NCBI GenBank assembly: GCA_900541125.1
Contig: UQIK01000004.1
Coordinates: 1 to 64,000, forward strand
DNA from: an uncultured Collinsella sp.
GTDB lineage: Bacteria; Actinomycetota; Coriobacteriia; Coriobacteriales; Coriobacteriaceae
Length of the DNA stretch: 64,000 nucleotides
Reading direction: 5' to 3'
Within the stretch, counting starts at the first letter, position 1, and every line of letters begins with the position of its first letter. The notes beneath the pieces were generated by a model. It ran no database searches, was not told the DNA's origin, and saw nothing but the letters and a program-made list of their open reading frames with translations. Position numbers and translations under genes: made by a program. Shown here piece after piece: positions 48,862 through 56,915 of the stretch.

Positions 48862-51084
48862 ATGAAGATCATCAAGCGCAGCGGCACCGAGGTTGTCTTT
48901 GACATCGATAAGATCGTCAATGCCATCCGCGCCGCAAACTTGGAGGTCGAGGAGAGCTCTCGTCTTACCGACCGCCAGGTGGTTTACGCGGCGCAAAACG
49001 TCGCCGAGGCATGCGAGAACGCGGGCCACACCGTGTCGGTCGAGGAGATTCAGGATCTGGTCGAGGACGAGATCATGCGCCTCGACTGCTACGAGGTCGC
49101 TCGCCATTACATCATCTATCGCTATGTTCAGAGCCTGAAGCGCCAGAAGAACACGACCGACGACAAGATTCTGTCGCTGATTGAGTGCAACAACGAAGAG
49201 GTCAAGCAGGAGAACTCCAACAAGAACCCGACCGTCAATTCCGTTCAGCGTGACTACATGGCCGGCGAGATCTCCAAGGACCTGACCCAGCGTGTGCTGC
49301 TGCCCCAGGAGATTGTGGATGCTCACAATGAGGGTCTGATTCACTTCCATGATTCGGATTACTTTGCCCAGCACATGCATAACTGCGACCTGGTGAACCT
49401 GGAGGATATGCTCCAGAACGGTACTGTTATCTCGGGTACGCTGATTGAGAAGCCGCACAGCTTCTCGACCGCCTGCAACATCGCGACGCAGATCATCGCC
49501 CAGGTTGCTTCCTCCCAGTACGGTGGCCAGTCGATTTCGCTGACCCATCTTGCCCCGTTCGTCGAGGTGAGCCGTCAAAAGATTCGCGGCGAGGTCGCCC
49601 GCGAGCTCGAGGAGCTCGGCGTTTCCGCATCTCCCGAAAAGGTCCGCGAGGTTGTTGAGGATCGCCTGCGCGATGAGATTCGTCGCGGCGTCCAGACGAT
49701 TCAGTATCAGGTCGTGACCCTTATGACCACCAATGGCCAGGCGCCGTTCGTGACGGTCTTTATGTATCTTAACGAGGCCCGTACGCCTCAGGAGAAGCAC
49801 GACCTTGCCATGATCGTGGAGGAGACGCTTCGCCAGCGCTACGAGGGCGTTAAGAACGAGGCCGGCGTTTGGATTACCCCGGCATTCCCCAAGCTTATCT
49901 ATGTACTCGAGGACGATAACGTTCACGAGGATTCCCCGTACTTCTACCTGACCCAGCTGGCTGCCAAGTGCACCGCCAAGCGCATGGTTCCCGACTACAT
50001 CTCCGAGAAGAAGATGCGCGAGCTCAAGCTGTCGAAGGGCGAGACCGCGGGCAACGGCGATTGCTACACCTGCATGGGCTGCCGTAGTTTCCTGACGCCC
50101 GACCGTTCGGGCAACGGCTTTAACAATGTCGCCAACGCGCTGAACTATGACCCGAACAAGCCCAAGTACTACGGTCGCTTTAACCAGGGTGTTGTGACCA
50201 TCAACCTGCCCGATGTCGCGCTGAGCTCGCATCAGGATATGGACAAGTTCTGGAAGATCTTCGACGAGCGCCTTGAGCTGTGCCACCGCGCCCTGCTGTG
50301 CCGTCATGAGCGTCTGATGGGTACGCTTTCGGATGCCGCACCGATTCTTTGGCAGTACGGTGCCCTCGCCCGCCTGAAGAAGGGCGAGACGATCGACAAG
50401 TTGCTCGTGGGCGGTTACTCCACCATTAGTCTGGGTTATGCCGGCCTGTATGAGTGCGTTAAGTACATGACGGGCCACAGCCACACCGAGAAGGAGGGCA
50501 CGCCCTTTGCCATGGCCGTCATGCAGCGCATGAACGACAAGTGCGCGGAGTGGAAGGCCGAAAGCGATATTGATTTCTCGCTGTACGGTACCCCGCTTGA
50601 GTCGACGACCTACAAGTTCGCCAAGTGCCTGCAGCGTCGTTTTGGCATCATCCCGGGCGTGACGGACAAGGGCTACATCACCAACAGCTACCACGTCCAC
50701 GTGTCCGAGGAGATCGACGCATTCGACAAGCTCAAGTTCGAGGGTATGTTCCAGCAGCTTTCGCCGGGCGGTGCCATCTCCTACGTCGAGGTTCCCAACA
50801 TGCAGGACAACCTCAAGGCTGTCATTCGCGTGATGCAGTACATCTACGACAACATCATGTACGCCGAGCTCAACACCAAGAGCGACTACTGCCAGGTGTG
50901 CGGCTACGACGGTGAGATCAAGATTGTCGAGGATGACGGCAAGCTGGTGTGGGAGTGCCCCAATTGCGGCAATCGTGACCAGGAGAAGATGAATGTCGCC
51001 CGTCGCACGTGCGGTTACATCGGTACCCAGTTCTGGAACCAGGGTCGAACCGAGGAGATCCGCGACCGCGTGCTGCATCTCTAA
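48862..51084 (+). CDS. nrdD: Anaerobic (class III) ribonucleoside-triphosphate reductase
   Basis: Glycyl-radical enzyme that makes deoxyribonucleotides without oxygen, activated by NrdG. The N-terminal ~100 residues are an ATP-cone (MKIIKRSGTEVVFDIDKI) for allosteric control. The catalytic barrel contains NGDCYTCMGCRSFL with active-site cysteines. The C-terminus has a zinc site (YCQVCGYDGE and ECPNCGN) and the glycyl-radical loop RRTCGYIGTQFWNQGR. 740 residues is normal. ATG 48862 is chosen by homology of the ATP-cone; GAAAGAGG precedes it. The tandem NrdR boxes upstream predict repression when dATP is high. Confidence 0.96.
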   Translation: MKIIKRSGTEVVFDIDKIVNAIRAANLEVEESSRLTDRQVVYAAQNVAEACENAGHTVSVEEIQDLVEDEIMRLDCYEVARHYIIYRYVQSLKRQKNTTDDKILSLIECNNEEVKQENSNKNPTVNSVQRDYMAGEISKDLTQRVLLPQEIVDAHNEGLIHFHDSDYFAQHMHNCDLVNLEDMLQNGTVISGTLIEKPHSFSTACNIATQIIAQVASSQYGGQSISLTHLAPFVEVSRQKIRGEVARELEELGVSASPEKVREVVEDRLRDEIRRGVQTIQYQVVTLMTTNGQAPFVTVFMYLNEARTPQEKHDLAMIVEETLRQRYEGVKNEAGVWITPAFPKLIYVLEDDNVHEDSPYFYLTQLAAKCTAKRMVPDYISEKKMRELKLSKGETAGNGDCYTCMGCRSFLTPDRSGNGFNNVANALNYDPNKPKYYGRFNQGVVTINLPDVALSSHQDMDKFWKIFDERLELCHRALLCRHERLMGTLSDAAPILWQYGALARLKKGETIDKLLVGGYSTISLGYAGLYECVKYMTGHSHTEKEGTPFAMAVMQRMNDKCAEWKAESDIDFSLYGTPLESTTYKFAKCLQRRFGIIPGVTDKGYITNSYHVHVSEEIDAFDKLKFEGMFQQLSPGGAISYVEVPNMQDNLKAVIRVMQYIYDNIMYAELNTKSDYCQVCGYDGEIKIVEDDGKLVWECPNCGNRDQEKMNVARRTCGYIGTQFWNQGRTEEIRDRVLHL

Positions 51085-51095
51085 TACCGCTCCGG

Positions 51096-51234
51096 GGCTG
51101 AACCGAGAGGGCCGCTTGGGCATTTGCTCGCTATTTCGGACAGTCCTGCGCAAGACGAAGGCCACATTAAGTGGCCTTCTTTGCGTGCGGAACTCATATC
51201 GAGCAAATGCCCAAGCGGCCCTCTCGGTTCAGCC
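51096..51234. repeat. Long hairpin, family I copy F
   Basis: Outer arms 51096-51130 and 51200-51234 are perfectly complementary over 35 bp. Inside are TCGGACA (51136-51142) and TGCGGAACT (51186-51194), matching the conserved loop strands of copy C, then a 5-bp and a 9-bp inner stem (GAAGGCCAC/GTGGCCTTC) with loop ATTAA. It begins 11 bp after the nrdD stop and has no T run. Confidence 0.87.
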
Positions 51235-51412
51235 AAGTTGACGTAGCTGAGATGCAGCGCGCGGCCTGCTCGCTCCTCGAAGTTCTTAGCGGAAATAATT
51301 CGAGCTGCAGCTGCGATTTACTTGCGATAGCGGTTGAGCTGCAACAAAGTTTTTATTGGACCTCGAACCCTATACTCGATGTTCGCTTCGTTCATTGAGT
51401 TACCCTTTGCAT

Positions 51413-51496
51413 GAGGCCGGGACATATCGTCCCGCCCGCAGTTTCGCAGGCCGAAGGCCGAGAATGTTTGAGGACGGGATGATATGTCCCGGCCTC
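51413..51496. repeat. Long hairpin, family I copy G
   Basis: Outer arms 51413-51433 and 51476-51496 are complementary over 21 bp with one G-T pair. Read on the minus strand, the loop strands are GTCCTCAAACAT (rc of 51464-51475, 10/12 to copy C) and ACTGCGGGC (rc of 51434-51442), around an inner GGCC-TTC-GGCC. It ends 15 bp before the nrdG start. TATACT (51371-51376) just before it could be a -10 box for nrdG. Confidence 0.83.
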
Positions 51497-51511
51497 CCGG
51501 GAGAGTTACCT

Positions 51512-52093
51512 ATGAACTACGCGAACATTAAGTATTTCGACATTGCTGATGGGGAAGGCGTTCGTACTTCTCTGTTTGTGAGCGGGTGCCGTCGCGGGTG
51601 CAAGAATTGCTTTAACTCCGTCGCGTGGGACTTTGCTGCGGGCGAGCCGTTCGATCGCGCCGTCGAGGACAAAATTATCGAGAGTCTCGATCATCCCTTT
51701 ATCGATGGCCTGACGATTCTGGGTGGCGAGCCCATGGAGCCCGAGAATCAGGCGGGGCTTGTTGACTTTATCGAACGCGTGCGTGCGGCCTATCCCGCGG
51801 GGTCGGGCAAGACCATTTGGTGCTTTACCGGCGACGTGCTCGAGGAGCTTATGCCGGGTGGTCGTCACCATACCGAGGCGACGGACCGTATCCTTGCCTG
51901 CCTCGATATGTTGGTGGATGGCCCGTTTGTTCAGGATCTGTACGATATCTCATTGCGTTTTAGGGGCTCGAGCAATCAGCGCGTGATTGATATGAACGCC
52001 ACGCGCGCCCGTGCTGTGCGCGAGGGCGTTGCGCTTTGCGACGCTGTGGAGCTTTGGCGGGACGATCCGGTCTATTCGACCCATACTATGTAG
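51512..52093 (+). CDS. nrdG: Anaerobic ribonucleotide reductase activating protein
   Basis: Radical-SAM enzyme that installs the glycyl radical on NrdD. The cluster motif is CRRGCKNC (CxxxCxxC) near residue 27, in the usual NrdG context FVSGCRRGCKNCFN, and GGEPMEPENQ (SAM-binding GGE) follows. 193 residues is slightly long but within range. Start ATG 51512 (MNYANIKYFD) is set by the family N-terminus and GGGAGAG upstream; the open frame reaches back through the hairpin element at 51413. nrdD is 428 bp upstream, separated by two long hairpins. Confidence 0.93.
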   Translation: MNYANIKYFDIADGEGVRTSLFVSGCRRGCKNCFNSVAWDFAAGEPFDRAVEDKIIESLDHPFIDGLTILGGEPMEPENQAGLVDFIERVRAAYPAGSGKTIWCFTGDVLEELMPGGRHHTEATDRILACLDMLVDGPFVQDLYDISLRFRGSSNQRVIDMNATRARAVREGVALCDAVELWRDDPVYSTHTM

Positions 52094-52159
52094 CTTGTGG
52101 CCGATGCCAAAGGGCGTGGTACCATAGCGCGAACGCAAAATCGGAAAAGTGAGGCCCAG

Positions 52160-52717
52160 ATGGTCGATCAGGAAAAAGTCGAGGCCGCCATTAAGCTGTT
52201 GCTTGAGGGCATAGGCGAGGACCCAACTCGTGAGGGCCTGCTGGAGACCCCGGCGCGCGTTGCCCGTATGTATGGTGAGATCGCCGGTGGTATGGACCAG
52301 AGTGCCGAGGAGCACCTGTCCAAAACCTTTGCCGTCGCTTCGAACGATTTGGTTATCGAGCGCGACATCACGTTTTACTCGCTGTGCGAGCATCATCTGC
52401 TGCCGTTTTACGGCAAGGCTGCCATTGGCTATATCCCCAACGGCCGTGTCGCAGGGCTTTCCAAGCTCGCCCGCACGGTTGAGGTTTATGCCCGCCGTCT
52501 ACAGCTGCAGGAGCAGCTGTGTGCGCAGGTTGCCGACGCTCTCATGGATTATCTCGCTCCCCAGGGAGCGATTGTGCTCATGGAAGCCGAGCATATGTGT
52601 ATGACCATGCGCGGCGTGCAAAAGCCTGGCACCAAGACCGTGACGCTCGCTCGCCGCGGCGTCTTTGAGACCGATCCCGCGCTCGAGGAGCGTTTCTTTA
52701 GGATGCTGGGACGCTAA
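52160..52717 (+). CDS. folE: GTP cyclohydrolase I
   Basis: First enzyme of folate synthesis, converting GTP to 7,8-dihydroneopterin triphosphate. It has the zinc ligands in SLCEHHLLPF and AEHMCM, the segment GLSKLARTVEVYARRLQLQE, and DPTREGLLETPARVARMY near the N-terminus; 185 residues is standard. ATG 52160 has GAGG at 6-nt spacing. It is followed after 2 bp by an HD hydrolase gene and then folB, so it forms a small pterin operon; folP and folK are not in the window. Confidence 0.95.
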   Translation: MVDQEKVEAAIKLLLEGIGEDPTREGLLETPARVARMYGEIAGGMDQSAEEHLSKTFAVASNDLVIERDITFYSLCEHHLLPFYGKAAIGYIPNGRVAGLSKLARTVEVYARRLQLQEQLCAQVADALMDYLAPQGAIVLMEAEHMCMTMRGVQKPGTKTVTLARRGVFETDPALEERFFRMLGR

Positions 52718-52719
52718 CT

Positions 52720-53301
52720 ATGAGAGTCGTCAACGACTTTGCATCGAAGACCGATGAGGGGACGTCGCGTCGCGGCTTTATGGCTTCGGGCTTGGCCCCC
52801 TTTGGTGCCATGCCTCGCATTGATTACATTTGTGCCAACGGGCTGTTCCGGCGGCATCTGGGCAACATTGCGCAGTTGGAATCGGGGCGCATCTTCTGCC
52901 GCCACGGTATTGACCATCTGCTCGATGTCTCTCGCATTATGTGGATCAAGAATCTCGAGGAGCAGCTCGAATTTGACCGCGAGGTCATCTACGCCACGGC
53001 ACTTCTTCACGATATCGGCAAAGATGAACAGTATGAATCGGGTATATCCCATGATGTTGCAAGCGAACGCGTCGCTGATGCGATTCTCGGCGGCATGCCC
53101 GATGACGTGGCGTTTGAGCCGGCCGATGCCGCAGCCATTAAGACGGCCATTCTGGGCCATCGAAAGCTGCGCGTGAACAGCCAACCGCTTGAGCGTCTGC
53201 TCTATGCAGCCGACAAAGCGTCGCGCGCCTGCTTTGCATGCCCCGCGCGCAATGCTTGCAACTGGAGCGATGATAAAAAGAACCTGTCGATTCGCGTGTA
53301 G
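52720..53301 (+). CDS. HD-domain phosphohydrolase between folE and folB
   Basis: Metal-dependent phosphohydrolase of the HD superfamily, 193 residues. The H...HD...D set is visible: His62 or His66 (CRHGIDH), His97-Asp98 (LLHDIGK) and Asp165 (YAADKASR). Near the C-terminus lies a Cys cluster, CFACPARNAC (Cys171, 174, 180), then WSDDKKN, a tail seen in other HD proteins, possibly a metal site. Substrate unknown. The position between folE and folB suggests it removes phosphate from dihydroneopterin triphosphate, a step with no enzyme assigned here; this is inference. It starts 2 bp after folE. Confidence 0.78.
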   Translation: MRVVNDFASKTDEGTSRRGFMASGLAPFGAMPRIDYICANGLFRRHLGNIAQLESGRIFCRHGIDHLLDVSRIMWIKNLEEQLEFDREVIYATALLHDIGKDEQYESGISHDVASERVADAILGGMPDDVAFEPADAAAIKTAILGHRKLRVNSQPLERLLYAADKASRACFACPARNACNWSDDKKNLSIRV

Positions 53302-53344
53302 TTAGTTTGCGCGGTCGGGGTTCTAAACGAAGGAGACGATCGCG

Positions 53345-53830
53345 ATGAGCAACAAGAAACTGCCCGAGAATGCAACCAAGACTGAAGGCGCCGAGCTCGC
53401 CCGCCGTGGAAGGGGCGAAATATCCACCGCAACGGCGGTGCCCCACGTGAGCTATGACGACCTTCGCCATGCCGACCGCATCACCGTTGAAGGTCTTGAG
53501 GTTTTTGCTAACCATGGCGTGTATCCCGAAGAGAACGCGCTGGGCCAGAAGTTCATCGTGTCCTTGGTACTCTATGCCGACCTGCGTGCAGCGGGGGAGC
53601 ACGATAACCTGGACGCCTCGATTGACTATGGCTCGGTGTGCCACGATGTCGATGGCTATCTGCGCGAGCATACGTTTAAGCTCATCGAGGCTGCAGCTGA
53701 GGGTGTGGCCTCGATGCTGCTGCGTCGTTACCCCTCGCTGCTTGGCGTGCGCGTTAAGCTCGATAAGCCTTGGGCGCCCGTCGGTCTTCCCCTGGCAAGC
53801 TGCGGTGTCGAGATCGAGCGCGTGCGCTAA
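53345..53830 (+). CDS. folB: Dihydroneopterin aldolase
   Basis: Converts dihydroneopterin to 6-hydroxymethyl-dihydropterin in folate synthesis. The family core begins near residue 44 with DRITVEGLEVFANHGVYPEEN and continues with SIDYGSVCHDV and FKLIEAAAEGVASMLL, including the catalytic Lys region (VRVKLDKPWAP). The 161 residues include about 40 extra N-terminal residues that are polar and of low complexity. AAGGAG before ATG 53345 supports this long form. It follows the HD gene after 43 bp. Confidence 0.9.
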   Translation: MSNKKLPENATKTEGAELARRGRGEISTATAVPHVSYDDLRHADRITVEGLEVFANHGVYPEENALGQKFIVSLVLYADLRAAGEHDNLDASIDYGSVCHDVDGYLREHTFKLIEAAAEGVASMLLRRYPSLLGVRVKLDKPWAPVGLPLASCGVEIERVR

Positions 53831-53836
53831 CCGGTT

Positions 53837-54613
53837 CTAATATGTCTCTATGGGTGGCTGCTTGAGCCGCTGGGACAGTGCTCTATTGTTGGGGCAGTAC
53901 GTGTCGAGCAGGGCGTGAAACCGCTGATTGTGGCTTGGCTCGAGCAAGTGGACGAGCTCGTGGGCGACAACCATGTCAAGGCACTCGACGGGGTAGGCGG
54001 CAAGTTCTCGTGCGATGCGAATGGCGCCGGTTTTGGGCGTGCATGATCCCCAGCGCGTTTTCATGCTGCGCACGGAAACGCGGGAAACGGCGACACCCAT
54101 TGCGATTTCGTATGCGTGCACCATATCCCGCAGCGCCGATGTGACTTCGGGCGTATAGAGCTGGTCAATATGGGCTTGGATCTCACTGGGCGTTAAGCCG
54201 TCGAGGGGCGCGTTCCACTTGGCCTGCGGACGTTCGTCTGGCTCGTCGGTACCCATAAAGCTTGCGAACGTGGCTTGTTTGGGCCGCGGTGCGGGTGACT
54301 TAAAGTTGTGATCGAGCGCATCTTGTACCGTGATGGGCTTGCCCCAAAGTGCAATGATGGACGAGGGGCTGAGCGGCTCTCGCGCCGTCGCCTGACGTTG
54401 CTCGCGCTGGGCAAGCCGGCTGATAATCCAGGCGCTGTTGCGCTTCACAAACGCTTCGATACGCTCGCGGCTGGCGCCGAGCGGTGCGCTGGCGTGGACC
54501 TCACCGCTCGATGTGACGCGCAGGTTGAAGTTTTTGACGCGCTTTTTGGTAACGACGACGGGGATGGGAGTCCCATCCGGTTGGGGTAGGAAAAGCGTAA
54601 AATGCTGCGTCAA
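53837..54613 (-). CDS. YgjP-like zinc metallopeptidase (DUF45)
   Basis: Soluble metalloprotease-like protein of the YgjP/WLM group, 258 residues, function largely unknown. It shows VKNFNLRVTSSGEVHASAPLG near the start, then RSMKTRWGSCTPKTGAIRIARELAAYPVE, and the zinc site VVAHELVHLLEPSHNQRFH with HExxH and a third His. I start at TTG 54613 because GAAGGA lies 6 bp upstream. The longer frame from ATG 54646 has no ribosome site and its start codon lies inside a perfect hairpin. It converges with folB, with 6 bp between the stops. Confidence 0.82.
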   Translation of the reverse strand: MTQHFTLFLPQPDGTPIPVVVTKKRVKNFNLRVTSSGEVHASAPLGASRERIEAFVKRNSAWIISRLAQREQRQATAREPLSPSSIIALWGKPITVQDALDHNFKSPAPRPKQATFASFMGTDEPDERPQAKWNAPLDGLTPSEIQAHIDQLYTPEVTSALRDMVHAYEIAMGVAVSRVSVRSMKTRWGSCTPKTGAIRIARELAAYPVECLDMVVAHELVHLLEPSHNQRFHALLDTYCPNNRALSQRLKQPPIETY

Positions 54614-54636
54614 AAGTGGTCCTTCAGATTGGGGAC

Positions 54637-54670
54637 GGGCCGGCATGTCGACCGTTCGGCATGCCGGCCC
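54637..54670 (-). terminator. Hairpin between dipeptidase and YgjP-like genes
   Basis: GGGCCGGCATG (54637-54647) pairs perfectly with CATGCCGGCCC (54660-54670). No T run follows on either strand, so it may be a weak terminator or a processing element. Confidence 0.6.
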
Positions 54671-54687
54671 GCTCAGGGGATGTGAAA

Positions 54688-55701
54688 TTAATAACGCTCA
54701 AAGAAGGCAAGGGCATTATCGCTGCAGAGCTTCTGCATCACGGTCTTGCCAAAGTGCTTGGAGAGCATGTTCTGGAACTCGGGCATCTTGCTGGCATCGG
54801 AGAGGAAGGCGGGCACCGTGGCACCGTCCCAGTCGCCGCCGAGCGCGATGACGTCCTCGCCGCCCAGGTCGAGCCAGTGCTCGATATGTGCCGCCAGCTG
54901 GTCGAAGGTGACGTCTGCGGCTGTCTTGTCGGTTGCGTCGTTGGAAAGGAACTCGCTGCAGTAGTTGAGGCCGACGATGCCACCCATGTCGCGAATGGTG
55001 CGGAACTGGTCGTCGGTGAGGTTGCGCTTAACGCCGCAAACTGCACGAGAGTTGGAGTGGCTGGCGACGAAGGGACGTGTGGCGTGGGCGACAACCTCGT
55101 CAAAGCACTCATCGTTGAGGTGGGAGACGTCAAGCACCATGCCGGCGTGCTCCATCTGCGTAAGTGCCTCGATGCCGGCGGCGGTGAGGCCGGCGTGGGT
55201 ATCGTGTCCGCTCGCGAGCGGTCCCTGCGCATTCCAGCTGAGCGATGACATGAGTACGCCCAAGCTCTTGAGCACCTCGATCAGCGCGGGGTCCTCGGCA
55301 AAGAACGTGGCGTTTTCGATGGTGTGGATGCAGGCGACCTTGCCGTCTTTGAGCGCGGGGCGAATGTCTGCCGCGCTGCGTACGTTGACCATGCGGTCGT
55401 GGTTGAGCATTGCCTGGCCGCTCATATGCGCCATGATCTGCGCCTGGAAGCGCGCGGCGTGGGCGGTGGGAATCTCATCGGGGACAAACGTGGCGAAGCA
55501 CTGTGCCCATGGCGTGTTGCCGATCTTTGCGAGCGAGATGGCGCAGGCGTTGCCCTCGATGAGGTCGAAATCTTGCGGATGCGTTTCGTCGCCGGGAAAA
55601 TAACCGTCGGTGCCGGCGGTAAAGCGCAGGTCGAGATCGAGCGTGGCCCAGCCGATGCGGTCGGCGGTGTCGCAGTGCAAGTCAAATACGGGATATGCCA
55701 T
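54688..55701 (-). CDS. Membrane dipeptidase family (M19) peptidase
   Basis: Zinc dipeptidase of the renal-dipeptidase family, 337 residues, no signal peptide. Metal ligands: FDLHCDTADR (HxD) near residue 7, the Glu in CIHTIENATFF, His in VLDVSHLND and His in FVASHSNSRAVC; GGDWDG follows near the C-terminus. It probably splits dipeptides, including some D-residue ones, in the cytoplasm. Start ATG 55701 has GGAGGAACC upstream; the open frame begins 10 codons earlier. Confidence 0.88.
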   Translation of the reverse strand: MAYPVFDLHCDTADRIGWATLDLDLRFTAGTDGYFPGDETHPQDFDLIEGNACAISLAKIGNTPWAQCFATFVPDEIPTAHAARFQAQIMAHMSGQAMLNHDRMVNVRSAADIRPALKDGKVACIHTIENATFFAEDPALIEVLKSLGVLMSSLSWNAQGPLASGHDTHAGLTAAGIEALTQMEHAGMVLDVSHLNDECFDEVVAHATRPFVASHSNSRAVCGVKRNLTDDQFRTIRDMGGIVGLNYCSEFLSNDATDKTAADVTFDQLAAHIEHWLDLGGEDVIALGGDWDGATVPAFLSDASKMPEFQNMLSKHFGKTVMQKLCSDNALAFFERY

Positions 55702-55821
55702 GGTTCCTCCGGTTGCAGCGTTTCTTTGCAAACTGTCTTTGAATTGTATGACTAGGGTATAGTTAGCGCCATATGTTCACGGCGGCCCGCGTTGTGCGCC
55801 GCCCTTATCACGGAGGTTACC

Positions 55822-56250
55822 ATGTCCAACCAGGGCAAGAAGGTCAAGACCCATTATCGCGGCACGCTCGACGACGGTACGCAGTTCGATAGCTCCTACG
55901 ATCGCGGCGAGCCGCTGGAGTTCACCTGCGGCGCCGGCCAGATGATCAAGGGCTTCGACGCCGCTGTTGTCGACATGCAGGTGGGCGAGAAGAAGACCGT
56001 GCACATTCCTGCTGCCGATGCCTACGGCGAGCACAACCCCGAGATGGTCCTGACCTTCCCGGCCGAGCAGGTTCCCAACATCGAGCAGATCGAGAAGGGT
56101 ATGAAGCTCTTCCTGTCCACGCCGAGCGGCATGCCCGTCCCCGCCGTCGTCATCGATGTGACGCCCGAGGCCGTGACGCTCGACGCCAACCACGAGCTCG
56201 CCGGCAAGGACCTCAACTTTGATATCGAGCTCGTCGAGGTCGAGGACTAG
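55822..56250 (+). CDS. FKBP-type peptidyl-prolyl isomerase (SlyD-like)
   Basis: Folding helper, 142 residues, of the SlyD-like FKBP class: an FKBP domain (KVKTHYRGTLDDGTQFDSS, GQMIKGFDAAVVDMQVGEKKTVHIPAADAYGEHNP) interrupted by an insert-in-flap domain (about residues 68-122). Unlike E. coli SlyD it has no His/Cys-rich metal-binding tail; it ends IELVEVED. ATG 55822 has GGAGG upstream. An extended -10-like string, TAGGGTATAGT at 55753-55763, is the likely promoter. The next gene, a UreE-like protein, starts 3 bp after the stop; SlyD and UreE both serve nickel enzymes in other bacteria. Confidence 0.9.
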   Translation: MSNQGKKVKTHYRGTLDDGTQFDSSYDRGEPLEFTCGAGQMIKGFDAAVVDMQVGEKKTVHIPAADAYGEHNPEMVLTFPAEQVPNIEQIEKGMKLFLSTPSGMPVPAVVIDVTPEAVTLDANHELAGKDLNFDIELVEVED

Positions 56251-56253
56251 TTG

Positions 56254-56832
56254 ATGTCCGTGGACCTGGTAGCTACGGAGCGCTTGGGAAATCTCAACGA
56301 CCCGTCCTATGAACTCCTGCTTCGTCGGGAGCTGGGTGGCATCTTTGAGGTTGACGAGCTGCTACTCAATTGGGACCAGGCTGATACACGCCTGTTTGTG
56401 GGCGTGACGGAGCTGGGGCGCACGGTGAATGCGCAGTTGAATGCCACCGGTGGCGAACGCCTTGCCGACGGTGACGTGCTCGCTATTGACCGCACGGGCG
56501 CGGTGCCCGTAGTGGTCGTCGTACGCCTGCGCAGTGCCGAGGTTTATTTGGTCGAAGTTGACCGCATGGACCCGATTGCGCTCGCGCATGCGTGCTGGGA
56601 GATCGGCAATATGCACGCGCCGCTTTTCCGAGGCGATCCGGACGAGTATACCGTGCGCATGTATACGCCGGTGCAGCCTGTTTTGGGCCGCATGCTCCGG
56701 GGCGTCGAGGGCGTTCGGCTCTCGGTGGTTACCCGTGAACTCGATGCGGACCGGCGCTTTGCGTCGAGTGCGGCGGATGCCGTTGTGAGTATGGCTCCAG
56801 ACTTTACGATCGTAAAAAAGGCGCGCGGTTAA
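56254..56832 (+). CDS. UreE-like protein without a urease operon
   Basis: 192-residue protein resembling the urease nickel chaperone UreE. The N-terminal half has the UreE-like run RTVNAQLNATGGERLADGDVLAIDRTGAV. The C-terminal half has DPIALAHACWEIGNMHAPLF, matching the UreE metal-site motif GNxHxP (His retained), and PVLGRMLRGVEGV, like the UreE DxxLxxML segment. There is no His-rich tail. No urease or other accessory gene is in the window. It is co-transcribed with the SlyD-like gene just upstream. It may deliver nickel or another metal to a different enzyme; the assignment is by eye. Confidence 0.65.
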   Translation: MSVDLVATERLGNLNDPSYELLLRRELGGIFEVDELLLNWDQADTRLFVGVTELGRTVNAQLNATGGERLADGDVLAIDRTGAVPVVVVVRLRSAEVYLVEVDRMDPIALAHACWEIGNMHAPLFRGDPDEYTVRMYTPVQPVLGRMLRGVEGVRLSVVTRELDADRRFASSAADAVVSMAPDFTIVKKARG

Positions 56833-56842
56833 CGTGCGTATG

Positions 56843-56887
56843 AGTAAGACGGACTTTGAGAGGCAGCTATTCAAAGTCCGTCTTACT
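56843..56887 (+). terminator. Perfect 17-bp hairpin after the UreE-like gene
   Basis: 56843-56859 pairs perfectly with 56871-56887 (AGTAAGACGGACTTTGA and its complement) around an 11-nt loop. No T run follows. It ends 28 bp before the HAD gene. Confidence 0.65.
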
Positions 56888-56915
56888 GTTGATGAGGTGC
56901 TTTGGGGGAAAGCAT

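Noticed and set aside
54614..54646. ATG start at 54646 for the YgjP-like gene
   Set aside because: The codon lies inside a perfect 11-bp hairpin and has no ribosome site, while TTG 54613 has GAAGGA at good spacing.
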